Below, piece by piece: positions 25,266 through 34,331 of a stretch of DNA of 64,000 bases. The number at the start of each line of letters is the position of its first letter. The stretch's first letter is position 1. The stretch covers positions 1 through 64,000 of the forward strand of contig JAFOBG010000059.1 of the NCBI GenBank assembly GCA_017381935.1, read 5' to 3'. The notes under the pieces were generated by a model that saw nothing but the letters and a program-made list of their open reading frames with translations, was not told where the DNA came from and did not search any database. A program made the translations under genes and the position numbers. This DNA is from Alistipes sp. GTDB lineage: Bacteria > Bacteroidota > Bacteroidia > Bacteroidales > Rikenellaceae.

Positions 25266-26354
25266 ATGACGCTGAAAGATATATACCAAAAATCTCATAA
25301 TGGCGAGCCGCTTACCTTTGATGAGGCTTGCTTTCTATACGATAGAGCACCGTTTGAGCAACTCGCTTTTCAGGCTGATATGTTACGCCAAAGGTCAGTG
25401 GCTGACCCAAGTGTGGCTACTTGGCAGATAGACCGTAATGTCAATACAACCAATGTCTGCACATCGGGCTGTCTGTTCTGTAACTTTCACTGTAAGCCGC
25501 ACCAGACAGAGCAGCACTTTATCACTACAATAGAGGAGTATTGTGCCAAAATAGAGCGCATGCTTGAACTTGGCGGAAATCAACTACTCCTTCAGGGTGG
25601 TATGCACCCCAAATTGGGTATAGAGTTCTATGAGGAGTTGTTTAAAGAGTTGAAACATCGTTATCCGACACTTCGCCTGCATGCATTAGGCGCACCTGAG
25701 GTAGCTCATATTGCAAAGATTAGTGGTCTTACGACACAAAAGACCCTTGAACGCCTTGTTGCAGCAGGATTGGACTCTCTTCCTGGCGCAGGGGCAGAGA
25801 TACTCGTGCCACGAGTAAGAAAAATCATCTCGCCTGCAAAACCGAGTGTTGAACAATGGTTAGAGGTGATGCATGAGGCGCATTTAATGAATTTGCCGAC
25901 TTCAGCAACGATGATGTATGGTCATATCGAAACCCCACATGAGAGGGTAGAGCACCTTATACGTATCAGAGACCTGCAGGCGCAAGTGCCAGAGGGAAAC
26001 TATGGCTTTATAGCCTTCATACCGTGGATATTCTGCTCGACAGGTACACAGTTGGAGCGTAGGGGTGTGGTCTCACACTTCTCTCCATTAGAGTATATCA
26101 GAATAATTGCCACAGCACGCCTTGTGCTTAATAATATTCGTAATATTCAGGCCTCATGGCTTACTGTTGGTAAGCAAACTGCACAAGTGGCCCTTCATAG
26201 TGGTGCAAATGACTTTGGTTCAATTATGATAGAGGAGAATGTTGTCAGCTCCGCAGGCGCTCGCAACCACTTTGACGCAGAGGGTATTCAGCAGGCTATC
26301 CGAGAGGCAGGCTTTACTCCTAAATTGCGAGACCAATTATATAATCTATTGTAA
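25266..26354 (+). CDS. mqnC: Cyclic dehypoxanthine futalosine synthase
   Basis: 362 residues from ATG 25266, one base after the rnr stop; an upstream GTG in frame overlaps rnr and is less likely. Radical SAM enzyme of the futalosine menaquinone route. The cluster motif is CTSGCLFCNFHC (CxxxCxxC), followed by LLQGGMHPKLGIEFYEELF, LDSLPGAGAEIL and SATMMYGHIETPHERVEHL, which fit MqnC better than MqnE. It implies that this organism makes menaquinone through futalosine rather than only through the classical o-succinylbenzoate route; other mqn genes are not in the window. Confidence 0.88.
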   Translation: MTLKDIYQKSHNGEPLTFDEACFLYDRAPFEQLAFQADMLRQRSVADPSVATWQIDRNVNTTNVCTSGCLFCNFHCKPHQTEQHFITTIEEYCAKIERMLELGGNQLLLQGGMHPKLGIEFYEELFKELKHRYPTLRLHALGAPEVAHIAKISGLTTQKTLERLVAAGLDSLPGAGAEILVPRVRKIISPAKPSVEQWLEVMHEAHLMNLPTSATMMYGHIETPHERVEHLIRIRDLQAQVPEGNYGFIAFIPWIFCSTGTQLERRGVVSHFSPLEYIRIIATARLVLNNIRNIQASWLTVGKQTAQVALHSGANDFGSIMIEENVVSSAGARNHFDAEGIQQAIREAGFTPKLRDQLYNLL

Positions 26355-26388
26355 AAAGACAGAATCTACTGTACTACACAACTGAATA

Positions 26389-26416
26389 CCCACGGCCTAA
26401 CCGTGGGCTTTTTTTG
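26389..26416 (+). terminator. Intrinsic terminator after mqnC
   Basis: CCCACGG (26389-26395) and CCGTGGG (26401-26407) with a CCTAA loop, followed by CTTTTTTTGC. It ends the cyclotransferase-M20-rnr-mqnC transcript. Confidence 0.92.
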
Positions 26417-26908
26417 CTAAAAAATAGGCATTTTTATCTCCTTTTTTTGATGAAATAGGCTATCTCTCAGATTGAGTAATTCATGCCAAAATGGAGCCTC
26501 CTAAGACGTTTTTAGGACTGTAAAACTTATATCTGTAATAGTTTTATTCCACATATTTTTAAGAAAAGCTATTTTGTAAAAAACTGATAAACAGGCGTTT
26601 GAAACCAAATCGTCTTTATGTCAATCCACTTTTATTGTACTAAAAGTATTGCGACAATTTGAACACTATTTAGATGATGGTGATAGAGGTACTTTTTATC
26701 CACTTATTTATGGCTTTTTAGAGGGCTATGTTATTAATTGTCAGGGAGTAATAATTTTGGCAATCTATATTTTTACCTTTTAGTAATACTCTGCTTTATA
26801 CTGCTTGTTGTTGAGTAGTATATAATTTTGTAATTTAGTAATGCAGAAATGTGAATAACGATTGACACAACTACAACTTACTAACTATAATTTTTAATCT
26901 ACAAGCCT
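26417..26908 (+). other. A+T-rich intergenic region upstream of the SusC operon with an ATG-less reading frame
   Basis: About 490 bp without a recognisable gene. A plus-strand frame is open from 26580 to the TAG at 26783 (67 residues) without an ATG; its middle reads LRQFEHYLDDGDRG and it has protein-like composition, so it could be a gene remnant or chance. A -7-like TAATTTTG is at 26823-26830, 78 bp before susC; no clear -33 partner was found. No regulator gene is present on this side. Confidence 0.4.
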
Positions 26909-29900
26909 ATGAAAAACTTGACTTACAGAATCGCATTGATCCTTGCGATCATGTGCATGGGCACTGCTTCTGCATTTGCTCAACAAGTGAAGGGTACCGT
27001 GAAGGGCAAATCAGGCACACCGATAATAGGTGCGGCTGTTGTCGTTGAAGGTACAACCGTCGGCACCACTACGGATCTTGACGGTAGCTTTACCATCAAT
27101 GCTGCCAAAGGGCAGTCATTAGAGGTCTCTTTCATCGGTTATGCTTCGAAGATAGTTCCTATCGTTAGTGGCGTATCGGTGTATGATGTTGTTCTTGAAG
27201 AGGACACTCAAAGTATGGAGGAGATCGTAGTAGTTGGTTATGGCGTTCAGAAGAAGAGCGTTGTAACTGCAGCTATCTCTTCTATTACAGCTGACGACCT
27301 TAAGGCTCAGTCTAACAATCGTATCGAGCATGTGCTTCAGGGTATGAGCTCTGGTGTGCTTGTAACAGCAGCTTCTGGTGCTCCGGATGCAGGAGCTCAG
27401 GTGCGTATCCGTGGTATCGGTTCAATTAACAATTCTGAACCTCTCTACATTGTTGACGGTCTTGCAATCTCAGGTGGTATTGATTACCTCAATCCAAACG
27501 ATATTGAGCGTATTGAGGTTTTGAAGGATGCCGCTTCAGGTGCTGTTTATGGTGCACGTGCTGCTAATGGTGTTATCCTTGTTACTACAAAGAAAGGAAC
27601 CACCGGCAGAGCTGTTGTAAACTACGACTTCTCTTATGGTGTTCAGAATGTATGGCGCAAGCCTAACGTGCTCAATGCAACAGAGTATGCAACTATTATG
27701 AACGAGGGTTATATCAATGCTGGTCAGGCCCCTATTTATGACAATCCGTTTGAGTTTGGCAAGGGTACTGATTGGATTGATGAGACTCTGAACCACAATG
27801 CTCCTGTGATGAAGCACGACATCTCTATCTCTGGCGGTAGTGAGGGTGTTAACTACGCACTCTCTGCAGGTTATCTTACTCGTGAGGGTATTGTAGGTGG
27901 TAATTTTGACCGTTCAAACTATGAGCGTATCACAGTTCGTTCAAATATCGGAGTTACTGTATTTGATAGCACAAAGCAGCGTGATTGGCTTAATAAGTTG
28001 ACAGTTCAGAGCTCTGCTTCATACGCACGTATATTAGCTAAAGGTATCGAAACCAATTCCGAGTATGGTTCTCCACTCGGCTCTGCAATGAGCATGTCTC
28101 CACTGCTTAGCGTATATGCAACTCCAGAGGAGGAGGCTCTTTATAAGGAACTCTATCCAGAGGGCTACGCTCATATTGTTCGCGATAAGGATGGTAGAGC
28201 ATATACTGTTGTTGATGGTGGTGTTTACAATGAGCAGACTAACCCACTTGCAAACCTCGCATCCCAGCCTGGTACTCAGTACACAACCGACAAGATTATT
28301 GCAAACTTCGTTGGTGAGCTACAGATTTTTGACGGTCTGAAGATCCGCTCTTCTGTAGGCATCGACCTCGCATTCTGGGGCGACCACGGATATAACAAGC
28401 AGTACTTCCTCTCTTCAAAGAGATACAACTACAATACTGTTGCATCAGAGACTACTTACGATAAGGATGGTAATGCAACTGTAACAGAGAAAACAAACTA
28501 CGCAGAGTCTGTATCACAGTCTATGAATCGTAGTTTCCAATATCAGGTTGAGAACGTCCTCTCTTATGACAAGACCTTCGGTAAGCACTCAGTAGCAGTT
28601 ATTCTCGGTCAGTCAGCAATCGCAAATACATCTGCAAATGTAGGTGCATCGGCTCGCGGTATTATGTACCCTTACGACCCTTATAAGATTACTGTAAACA
28701 ACACCCTCGGTCAGCAGGCTGATGGCGATCGTAACGGTTGGGGCTCTTGGAACTCAATTCCTTACCACCTTGCATCTTACTTCGGTCGTTTATCATACAA
28801 CTATGACGAGCGTTATATGGCTGAGGTTACTTTCCGTCGTGATGGTTCAAGCCGCTTCGGTAGTAACTATAAGTGGGGTAACTTCCCATCTATATCATTG
28901 GGTTGGAATATCTCTAACGAGGCATTCTTGCGTAATGTACAGTGGTTATCAACTCTCAAGCTCCGTGCATCTTGGGGTGTAAATGGTTCTGACTCTATTC
29001 CTGATTTCGTATATGCAGTGTATATGAACTCTGGTAACAACTATGTATTCGGTTCTGGCGGTAATGGTTCAGAGTCTATTAACCTTGGAACAAAGCCATC
29101 AGGCCTTGCTAACCCTAACGCACACTGGGAGGAGTCTCGTCAGACTGACATTGGTGTTGATGCAGGTTTCTTGAATAACCGACTCACTTTCACATTTGAC
29201 TACTATCACAAGCAGACTGTAGGTATGTTGCTTGCAATGCCTGTACCAAGCTATGCAGGAGACTCTGCTCCTACCGGTAACTTGGGTGATATGGTAAATA
29301 GTGGTGTTGAGGTTGACCTTGGTTGGAAAGATCAGGTAGGACAGTTCAAGTATCACATCTCAGGTAATGTATCTTGGGGTAAGAGCGAGCTTACATATCT
29401 TGGTGATGACTCTACACACCTCTACGGTTCAAACCATAAGATTGGCCAGCTTACTCGTGGCTCTATCGGTCTTCCATTCCCATATTTCTACGGTTATGTA
29501 ACAGACGGCATTTTCCAGAATGCAGCAGAGGTTGCAGCTCACGTAAATAAGGATGGTGAGTTGTTGCAGCCAAAGGCAGCTCCTGGTGATGTACGTTTCA
29601 AGGACTTTGATGGTAATGGTGTTCTTGATGATAAGGACCGTACAATGATTGGTAAAGGTATTCCTGATTGGACCTTCGGCCTTAATATCGGTTTTGAGTG
29701 GAAGGGTATTGACTTCAATATGCTCCTTCAGGGTCAGGCAGGTTGCCAAATCTTCAATGTAAGCCGTCGTACCGACTTGTACTATGTGAACCTCAATAAG
29801 TCTATCCTTAACCGTTGGACAGGTGAGGGCTCAACAAACAAGTATCCACGCTTTATGTTCGACTCTCCAAACGAGAACTACCGTGTATCAGACCTCTGGC

Positions 29901-30154
29901 TTGAGGATGGTTCATTCTTGCGTGCTCGTAATGTTCAGATTGGTTACACACTTCCACAGACAATCACAAGAAAGGCAGCTATCTCTCGCCTGCGTGTATA
30001 TCTGATGGCAGAAAACCTCTTTACTCTTACAAAATATACAGGCTGTGATCCGGAGGTTACCGGAGGTAACGGATTTGGTACAGAGCAGGGTATCGACCGT
30101 GGTGTATATCCTATGTCTCGTATATTCTCAGTTGGTGTAAACCTTACTTTCTAA
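26909..30154 (+). CDS. SusC-like TonB-dependent outer-membrane transporter
   Basis: 1081 residues. After a signal peptide (ending ASAFAQQ) comes a carboxypeptidase-regulatory-like domain (KGTVKGKSGTPIIGAAVVV, about 28-100), the TonB-box region MEEIVVVGYG near 107, the plug domain (VRIRGIGSINNSEPLYIVDG) and the 22-strand barrel ending in an aromatic residue, VGVNLTF. It imports glycan oligosaccharides together with the SusD partner encoded 12 bp downstream. No N-terminal extension (STN domain) for anti-sigma signalling is present, which fits control by a separate regulator. Confidence 0.96.
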   Translation: MKNLTYRIALILAIMCMGTASAFAQQVKGTVKGKSGTPIIGAAVVVEGTTVGTTTDLDGSFTINAAKGQSLEVSFIGYASKIVPIVSGVSVYDVVLEEDTQSMEEIVVVGYGVQKKSVVTAAISSITADDLKAQSNNRIEHVLQGMSSGVLVTAASGAPDAGAQVRIRGIGSINNSEPLYIVDGLAISGGIDYLNPNDIERIEVLKDAASGAVYGARAANGVILVTTKKGTTGRAVVNYDFSYGVQNVWRKPNVLNATEYATIMNEGYINAGQAPIYDNPFEFGKGTDWIDETLNHNAPVMKHDISISGGSEGVNYALSAGYLTREGIVGGNFDRSNYERITVRSNIGVTVFDSTKQRDWLNKLTVQSSASYARILAKGIETNSEYGSPLGSAMSMSPLLSVYATPEEEALYKELYPEGYAHIVRDKDGRAYTVVDGGVYNEQTNPLANLASQPGTQYTTDKIIANFVGELQIFDGLKIRSSVGIDLAFWGDHGYNKQYFLSSKRYNYNTVASETTYDKDGNATVTEKTNYAESVSQSMNRSFQYQVENVLSYDKTFGKHSVAVILGQSAIANTSANVGASARGIMYPYDPYKITVNNTLGQQADGDRNGWGSWNSIPYHLASYFGRLSYNYDERYMAEVTFRRDGSSRFGSNYKWGNFPSISLGWNISNEAFLRNVQWLSTLKLRASWGVNGSDSIPDFVYAVYMNSGNNYVFGSGGNGSESINLGTKPSGLANPNAHWEESRQTDIGVDAGFLNNRLTFTFDYYHKQTVGMLLAMPVPSYAGDSAPTGNLGDMVNSGVEVDLGWKDQVGQFKYHISGNVSWGKSELTYLGDDSTHLYGSNHKIGQLTRGSIGLPFPYFYGYVTDGIFQNAAEVAAHVNKDGELLQPKAAPGDVRFKDFDGNGVLDDKDRTMIGKGIPDWTFGLNIGFEWKGIDFNMLLQGQAGCQIFNVSRRTDLYYVNLNKSILNRWTGEGSTNKYPRFMFDSPNENYRVSDLWLEDGSFLRARNVQIGYTLPQTITRKAAISRLRVYLMAENLFTLTKYTGCDPEVTGGNGFGTEQGIDRGVYPMSRIFSVGVNLTF

Positions 30155-30166
30155 CCTTAAAACCGA

Positions 30167-31675
30167 ATGATGATTATGAAAAAGATATTTTTTGCAATTA
30201 TTGCAACAGCGGCATTGCTCTCGTCATGCGGTAAGGACTTTGTTACCGTAAAGCACAACTCTTCGGAGCCATTGGACGAGTATTTTATCAATGAGGCCCG
30301 TATGTACCAATCTTTGGTGGCAGCTTACGACTCACTGGAGTGGCTCGACTATTTTGACCAGTATTGCAACGCCCTTACGCTTGCTTCTGATATTATGGCA
30401 GATGACATCTATTGTGGAGGTAGTAACGAGGGCGACCAGCCTGTTCTTGTGAAGACTCACTATTATACCCTCACATCAACAGATGTGCTTGACCGTATCT
30501 GGACCATTTGCTATTCTGGAATTAACCGTTCTTGTATTGTGATTGAGTATGTGGACAGTGTTCCTGGCATGTCAGATGATACTAAGGCTCTTTATAAGGC
30601 TGAGGCTATGGTGCTCCGTGCATTCTACTACAACCTTCTTTGGAAATATTGGGGAAATATTCCTTACTATGACAAGAATCTTGCAGCTCCATATATCGCT
30701 CCTCAGTTGAAGGCTGAAGAGGTATATGCTAAGTGCGTTGGACATCTTGAGACAGTATTTGAGATGGATGTTCTTCCTATGAAGGCTGCTGCAGGTAGCG
30801 AAGGTCGTGTAACAAAAGCTATGGCCTATATGCTCTATGCTGAGATGGTTATGTACCAGAACGATAGCTCACGCTATGGAACAGCATTGGGCTATATGAA
30901 GGAGATTATTACATCAACTCAGTACTCTCTTGTTTCAGACTTCGCCTCTATTTGGCTTGAGTCTGGAGAGTGGGGCTCTGAGTCTATTTGGGAGATTAAC
31001 TATACTAGTGAGGGCGCTGTTCGAAGCTGGGGTGCTCCACTTGCAACAGGTGGTACTGTATATCCTATGCTTATCGGTGTTCCTGGAGCGACTGAGGCCA
31101 GCGGTTTCTCAGATGGTTGGGGCTTTGGTCCTGTAGCTAAGTCTGCTTACGATATGTATGATGATGGCGACCAGCGTCGTGATGGCGGTATTCTCTGCTA
31201 TAATGACCTGTTTGAGCCAATTCCTGCAGAGAAGACTCGTTGGCAGCATACTGGTTACTATTTGCTTAAGTATATTGCTCGTCGTTCAGGTACTCATGGC
31301 CAGCTTGCTGATGCCGATATGAACCACTGTAACAATGTACGTGTATATCGTTATGCTGAGACTTTGCTCAACGCTGCTGAGCTTTCAGTACTGACAGGCG
31401 GTGATGGTTCTGCTTATCTGGCAGAGGTACGTCAGCGTGCAGGTAGTAAAGATACAGGTACAGATCAGCGTGCAATTATCGAGGAGCGTCATAAGGAGTT
31501 TGTAGGCGAGGGTAAGCGTTATTGGGACCTTGTTCGTTCAGGTCTTGCTCAGGAGGTGCTTAAGTCTGCAAATCACGAGTGGCGTAAGATAGACTGGAGT
31601 CCAAGTAAGAAGTATTGGCCACTTCCACAGTCTGAGTGCGATAAGGATCCAAACCTTAAGCAGAATGCATACTAA
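30167..31675 (+). CDS. SusD-like surface glycan-binding lipoprotein
   Basis: 502 residues; three in-frame ATGs (30167, 30170, 30176) precede the signal KKIFFAIIATAALLSSCGK, whose lipobox Cys anchors it to the outer membrane surface. The helical TPR-like scaffold of the SusD/RagB family is seen in YKAEAMVLRAFYYNLLWKYW and the C-terminal ERHKEFVGEGKRYWDLVR, ending with the family PLPQSECDKDPNLKQN. It forms the lid over the SusC barrel and binds the incoming oligosaccharide. Confidence 0.95.
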   Translation: MMIMKKIFFAIIATAALLSSCGKDFVTVKHNSSEPLDEYFINEARMYQSLVAAYDSLEWLDYFDQYCNALTLASDIMADDIYCGGSNEGDQPVLVKTHYYTLTSTDVLDRIWTICYSGINRSCIVIEYVDSVPGMSDDTKALYKAEAMVLRAFYYNLLWKYWGNIPYYDKNLAAPYIAPQLKAEEVYAKCVGHLETVFEMDVLPMKAAAGSEGRVTKAMAYMLYAEMVMYQNDSSRYGTALGYMKEIITSTQYSLVSDFASIWLESGEWGSESIWEINYTSEGAVRSWGAPLATGGTVYPMLIGVPGATEASGFSDGWGFGPVAKSAYDMYDDGDQRRDGGILCYNDLFEPIPAEKTRWQHTGYYLLKYIARRSGTHGQLADADMNHCNNVRVYRYAETLLNAAELSVLTGGDGSAYLAEVRQRAGSKDTGTDQRAIIEERHKEFVGEGKRYWDLVRSGLAQEVLKSANHEWRKIDWSPSKKYWPLPQSECDKDPNLKQNAY

Positions 31676-31713
31676 GATGACTGACAACAGTATAACTTAA
31701 AACAGAACTGATT

Positions 31714-34263
31714 ATGAAAAGATTATTTAAGTATATAGCTTTGGCTCTTATTGCTCCAATGCTTGTTGTTGGCTGTACGGCTGACTATATCGAGCCGGAT
31801 GTTAATAAGTTGCCTTCAGCTGAAGTTTTCGATGTTACTATTGATGTCAATCAAGAGACAAACTATGTAACATTCACAATGAATAACAAGGGCATGGTGC
31901 CGATGTTTATCTTTGGCGACCAGCTTGTTGATGGTAAGGCCAGCAAGACTTATGCATACTCAGCAAATGGTGTATCTTTGCGTTTTCGTGATGCAGGTAC
32001 ATACTCTGTAGAGGTAAAGGCATACAATGCTCACGGTGTCTCAGTAGGCTCAAAGGTCTATGAGTTTGCACTTGAAAACACATATCGTGATCCATTCAAT
32101 GCATCACCTTACATGAAGGCTCTTGCTAATGAGTGGCAGTGGGATCAGGCTACAAAGGGCCACTTCGGTTGTGGCTCTATTAACGCAGATACAGGTCAGG
32201 CAACAACTGATGGAACTGATTGGTGGTCTTGCGACCCTGATGGTAAGGTTGATATGGGCCTTTACGATGACCGTATCCGCTTTACTGAGGATGGTGCATA
32301 TTCATTTGACCCAGGTGCAGGCGGTACTGTATATGTAAACTGGGGTATGGCAGCTTTGGGTTACCACCCTGAGTGCTATAACAATGATGAGCAGGACTAT
32401 CAGGCACCTATTGATGCCTTTACTACCACTTACTCTATTGAGAATAATTGGAATGCAGCAGGTATCGAGGAGATTTACCTCGTGCTTGCAGATGGTGCAA
32501 ACCTCTCTTACATTCCTCACCAGACAGCTCTTAACACTCCACGCTATCGTTTCCTTGAGACAAATGCAGGCTCTATTCGTAAGACTCTCTCTTTGGTTCA
32601 AGAGGCTCCAACCGAGAATGGTGGTGGCGGTATTGCTTGGAAGTATCAGTTTGTTCCTGCAGTTCATATTGCAAGTCCAAAGGAGCTTCTTGCAGGTACT
32701 GATGCAGCAGGTAAGGTTTGGGTTATGGATGCTGACACACAGGGACACCTTGGTTGCGGTGATAGCGTTGCAAACCCTGCTGGTTGGTGGAGTGCTCCTC
32801 CACAGGATAAGGCTGCATTTGGATTGTATGACGATGAGATTACCTTTACCCCTGATGGTAAGTATATCTACAATTCAGGTGCTGATGGTCTGATGTATAT
32901 CAATTGGGGCGTTACAGCTATCGGCCCTAACCCTGGTGTAGAGCCTGATATTGATATTGAGTGGCCTGTAACAGAGAGTACTTATACATTTGATGATACA
33001 ACTATTACCCTTGCGCCAAATACACCTATGGTTTATGTACCATCAGATGTTGTTTGGGCTAACCCTGTATTCCATGTAACTGAGCTTACAGAGACTAAGC
33101 TCGTTGTTGTGGCTGATAACCCTGGTTGCTACTGGCAGATGATCTTCAAGGCTCGTGATGTTAAGGCTCCAGCGGTAACATTTGACGGTCAGGATATTGC
33201 TAATGGTCCTATTGAATTATCACTGTCAAAGGGTCAGGAGATTGCTGTTGTCGGTGTAAACTTTGAGGAGATTTGGGTTGACCCTGACTTCTTCGAGGTT
33301 GTAAACGACACTACACTCAAGTTCTTGGCTTTGGATGGCGACTATCGTGTTATGTGGGATGGCAAGTGGTTCAAGGTTGTTCCTCTCTTTAATGGCGAGA
33401 AGGCTACATACGAGAATGGTAAGGCACTGTGGATTATCGGTGATGGTGGCGGTAAGCCAACTGTTGATAATCTTATCGGCTGGAATACCGGCGAGGCTCC
33501 GCTTCCATTGGCACGCATCGCTGATAATGTATATCGCATTACTCTTGCTATGAAGGCTGAGGGTGGCTCAATTAAGGTGTTCGGCCAGTCTGATTGGGGC
33601 ATAGAGTGGACAAAGGATAAGTACGGCACTGTAACCGACAATGGTCTGTTCAATATCCCTGGTGATGATGGTAACATCCATACTGTTGAGGGTACTGTTC
33701 CAGGTTACTATACCTTCACATTTACTGACAATGATGGAGTTCTGGATATGGAGGTTAAGAAGTTGGCTGTTAAGCCTACTTCACTCGATCCTGCTGCAGC
33801 TTCAAATCTTTGGAAGGGCGACAACTACGCTGTAACTTATTGGTTTGCAGATAACGCTTGGACTCAGATTGCAGATCCTGTAGTTGAGCAGAGTGGTTCT
33901 AACTATACCCTTACTATTCCTGAAGGCATGGGTCCACAGCGTTGGCAGGGCCAGATGGCTATCCTTACAGATATTAACACTGTAGAGGGTAAGAAGTACG
34001 ACTTCCAGGTGAAGTTCTACTCTGAGGTTGATCAGCCAAGCATCACAGTTAAGCTTTGTAACGGTCAGACTGATGCAAAGGACGAGCCATTCTATTTCGA
34101 TCCTATCGTATCAGTTACCTCATTTGAGGATTACACATATCTACAGTGGGGCTTTGATGGTAAGGCTTGTTCTCCAATAAAGCTTGTCCTTGACTTTGGC
34201 GGTTGTGCTATAGGTAGCACTATCCAGATTAAGGATATCGTTCTTCAGGAGCATGTAGAATAA
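31714..34263 (+). CDS. Large surface glycan-binding lipoprotein (SusE/F position) with duplicated domain
   Basis: 849 residues. Lipobox at APMLVVGC. A PKD/Ig-like N-terminal domain (about 35-120) is followed by two copies of a roughly 170-residue unit. Copy one contains KGHFGCG ... DWWSCDP ... MGLYDDRIRFTEDGAYSFD ... VYVNWG (about 145-225); copy two contains QGHLGCG ... GWWSAPP ... FGLYDDEITFTPDGKYIY ... MYINWG (about 345-410). Then come a SusF-like segment and a C-terminal jelly-roll resembling CBM4/CBM9 (about 700-849). It has no recognised catalytic motif and sits where PULs encode their glycan-binding SGBP-B. Confidence 0.82.
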   Translation: MKRLFKYIALALIAPMLVVGCTADYIEPDVNKLPSAEVFDVTIDVNQETNYVTFTMNNKGMVPMFIFGDQLVDGKASKTYAYSANGVSLRFRDAGTYSVEVKAYNAHGVSVGSKVYEFALENTYRDPFNASPYMKALANEWQWDQATKGHFGCGSINADTGQATTDGTDWWSCDPDGKVDMGLYDDRIRFTEDGAYSFDPGAGGTVYVNWGMAALGYHPECYNNDEQDYQAPIDAFTTTYSIENNWNAAGIEEIYLVLADGANLSYIPHQTALNTPRYRFLETNAGSIRKTLSLVQEAPTENGGGGIAWKYQFVPAVHIASPKELLAGTDAAGKVWVMDADTQGHLGCGDSVANPAGWWSAPPQDKAAFGLYDDEITFTPDGKYIYNSGADGLMYINWGVTAIGPNPGVEPDIDIEWPVTESTYTFDDTTITLAPNTPMVYVPSDVVWANPVFHVTELTETKLVVVADNPGCYWQMIFKARDVKAPAVTFDGQDIANGPIELSLSKGQEIAVVGVNFEEIWVDPDFFEVVNDTTLKFLALDGDYRVMWDGKWFKVVPLFNGEKATYENGKALWIIGDGGGKPTVDNLIGWNTGEAPLPLARIADNVYRITLAMKAEGGSIKVFGQSDWGIEWTKDKYGTVTDNGLFNIPGDDGNIHTVEGTVPGYYTFTFTDNDGVLDMEVKKLAVKPTSLDPAAASNLWKGDNYAVTYWFADNAWTQIADPVVEQSGSNYTLTIPEGMGPQRWQGQMAILTDINTVEGKKYDFQVKFYSEVDQPSITVKLCNGQTDAKDEPFYFDPIVSVTSFEDYTYLQWGFDGKACSPIKLVLDFGGCAIGSTIQIKDIVLQEHVE

Positions 34264-34271
34264 TCTTATTG

Positions 34272-34320
34272 CAAGAGGTGGGCGGAGAGTACTCTGCCTA
34301 CCTCTTGTATCTATTTTTTA
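34272..34320 (+). terminator. Strong hairpin and U-tract inside the PUL, probable partial terminator
   Basis: CAAGAGGT (34272-34279) pairs with ACCTCTTG (34300-34307); inner pairs GGC/GCC and AGA/TCT extend the stem around GTAC. TATCTATTTTTTA follows. It lies between the binding-protein gene and the GH16 gene on the same strand with no new promoter consensus after it, so it may reduce rather than stop expression of the enzymes. Confidence 0.65.
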
Positions 34321-34331
34321 AGAATTAAACA

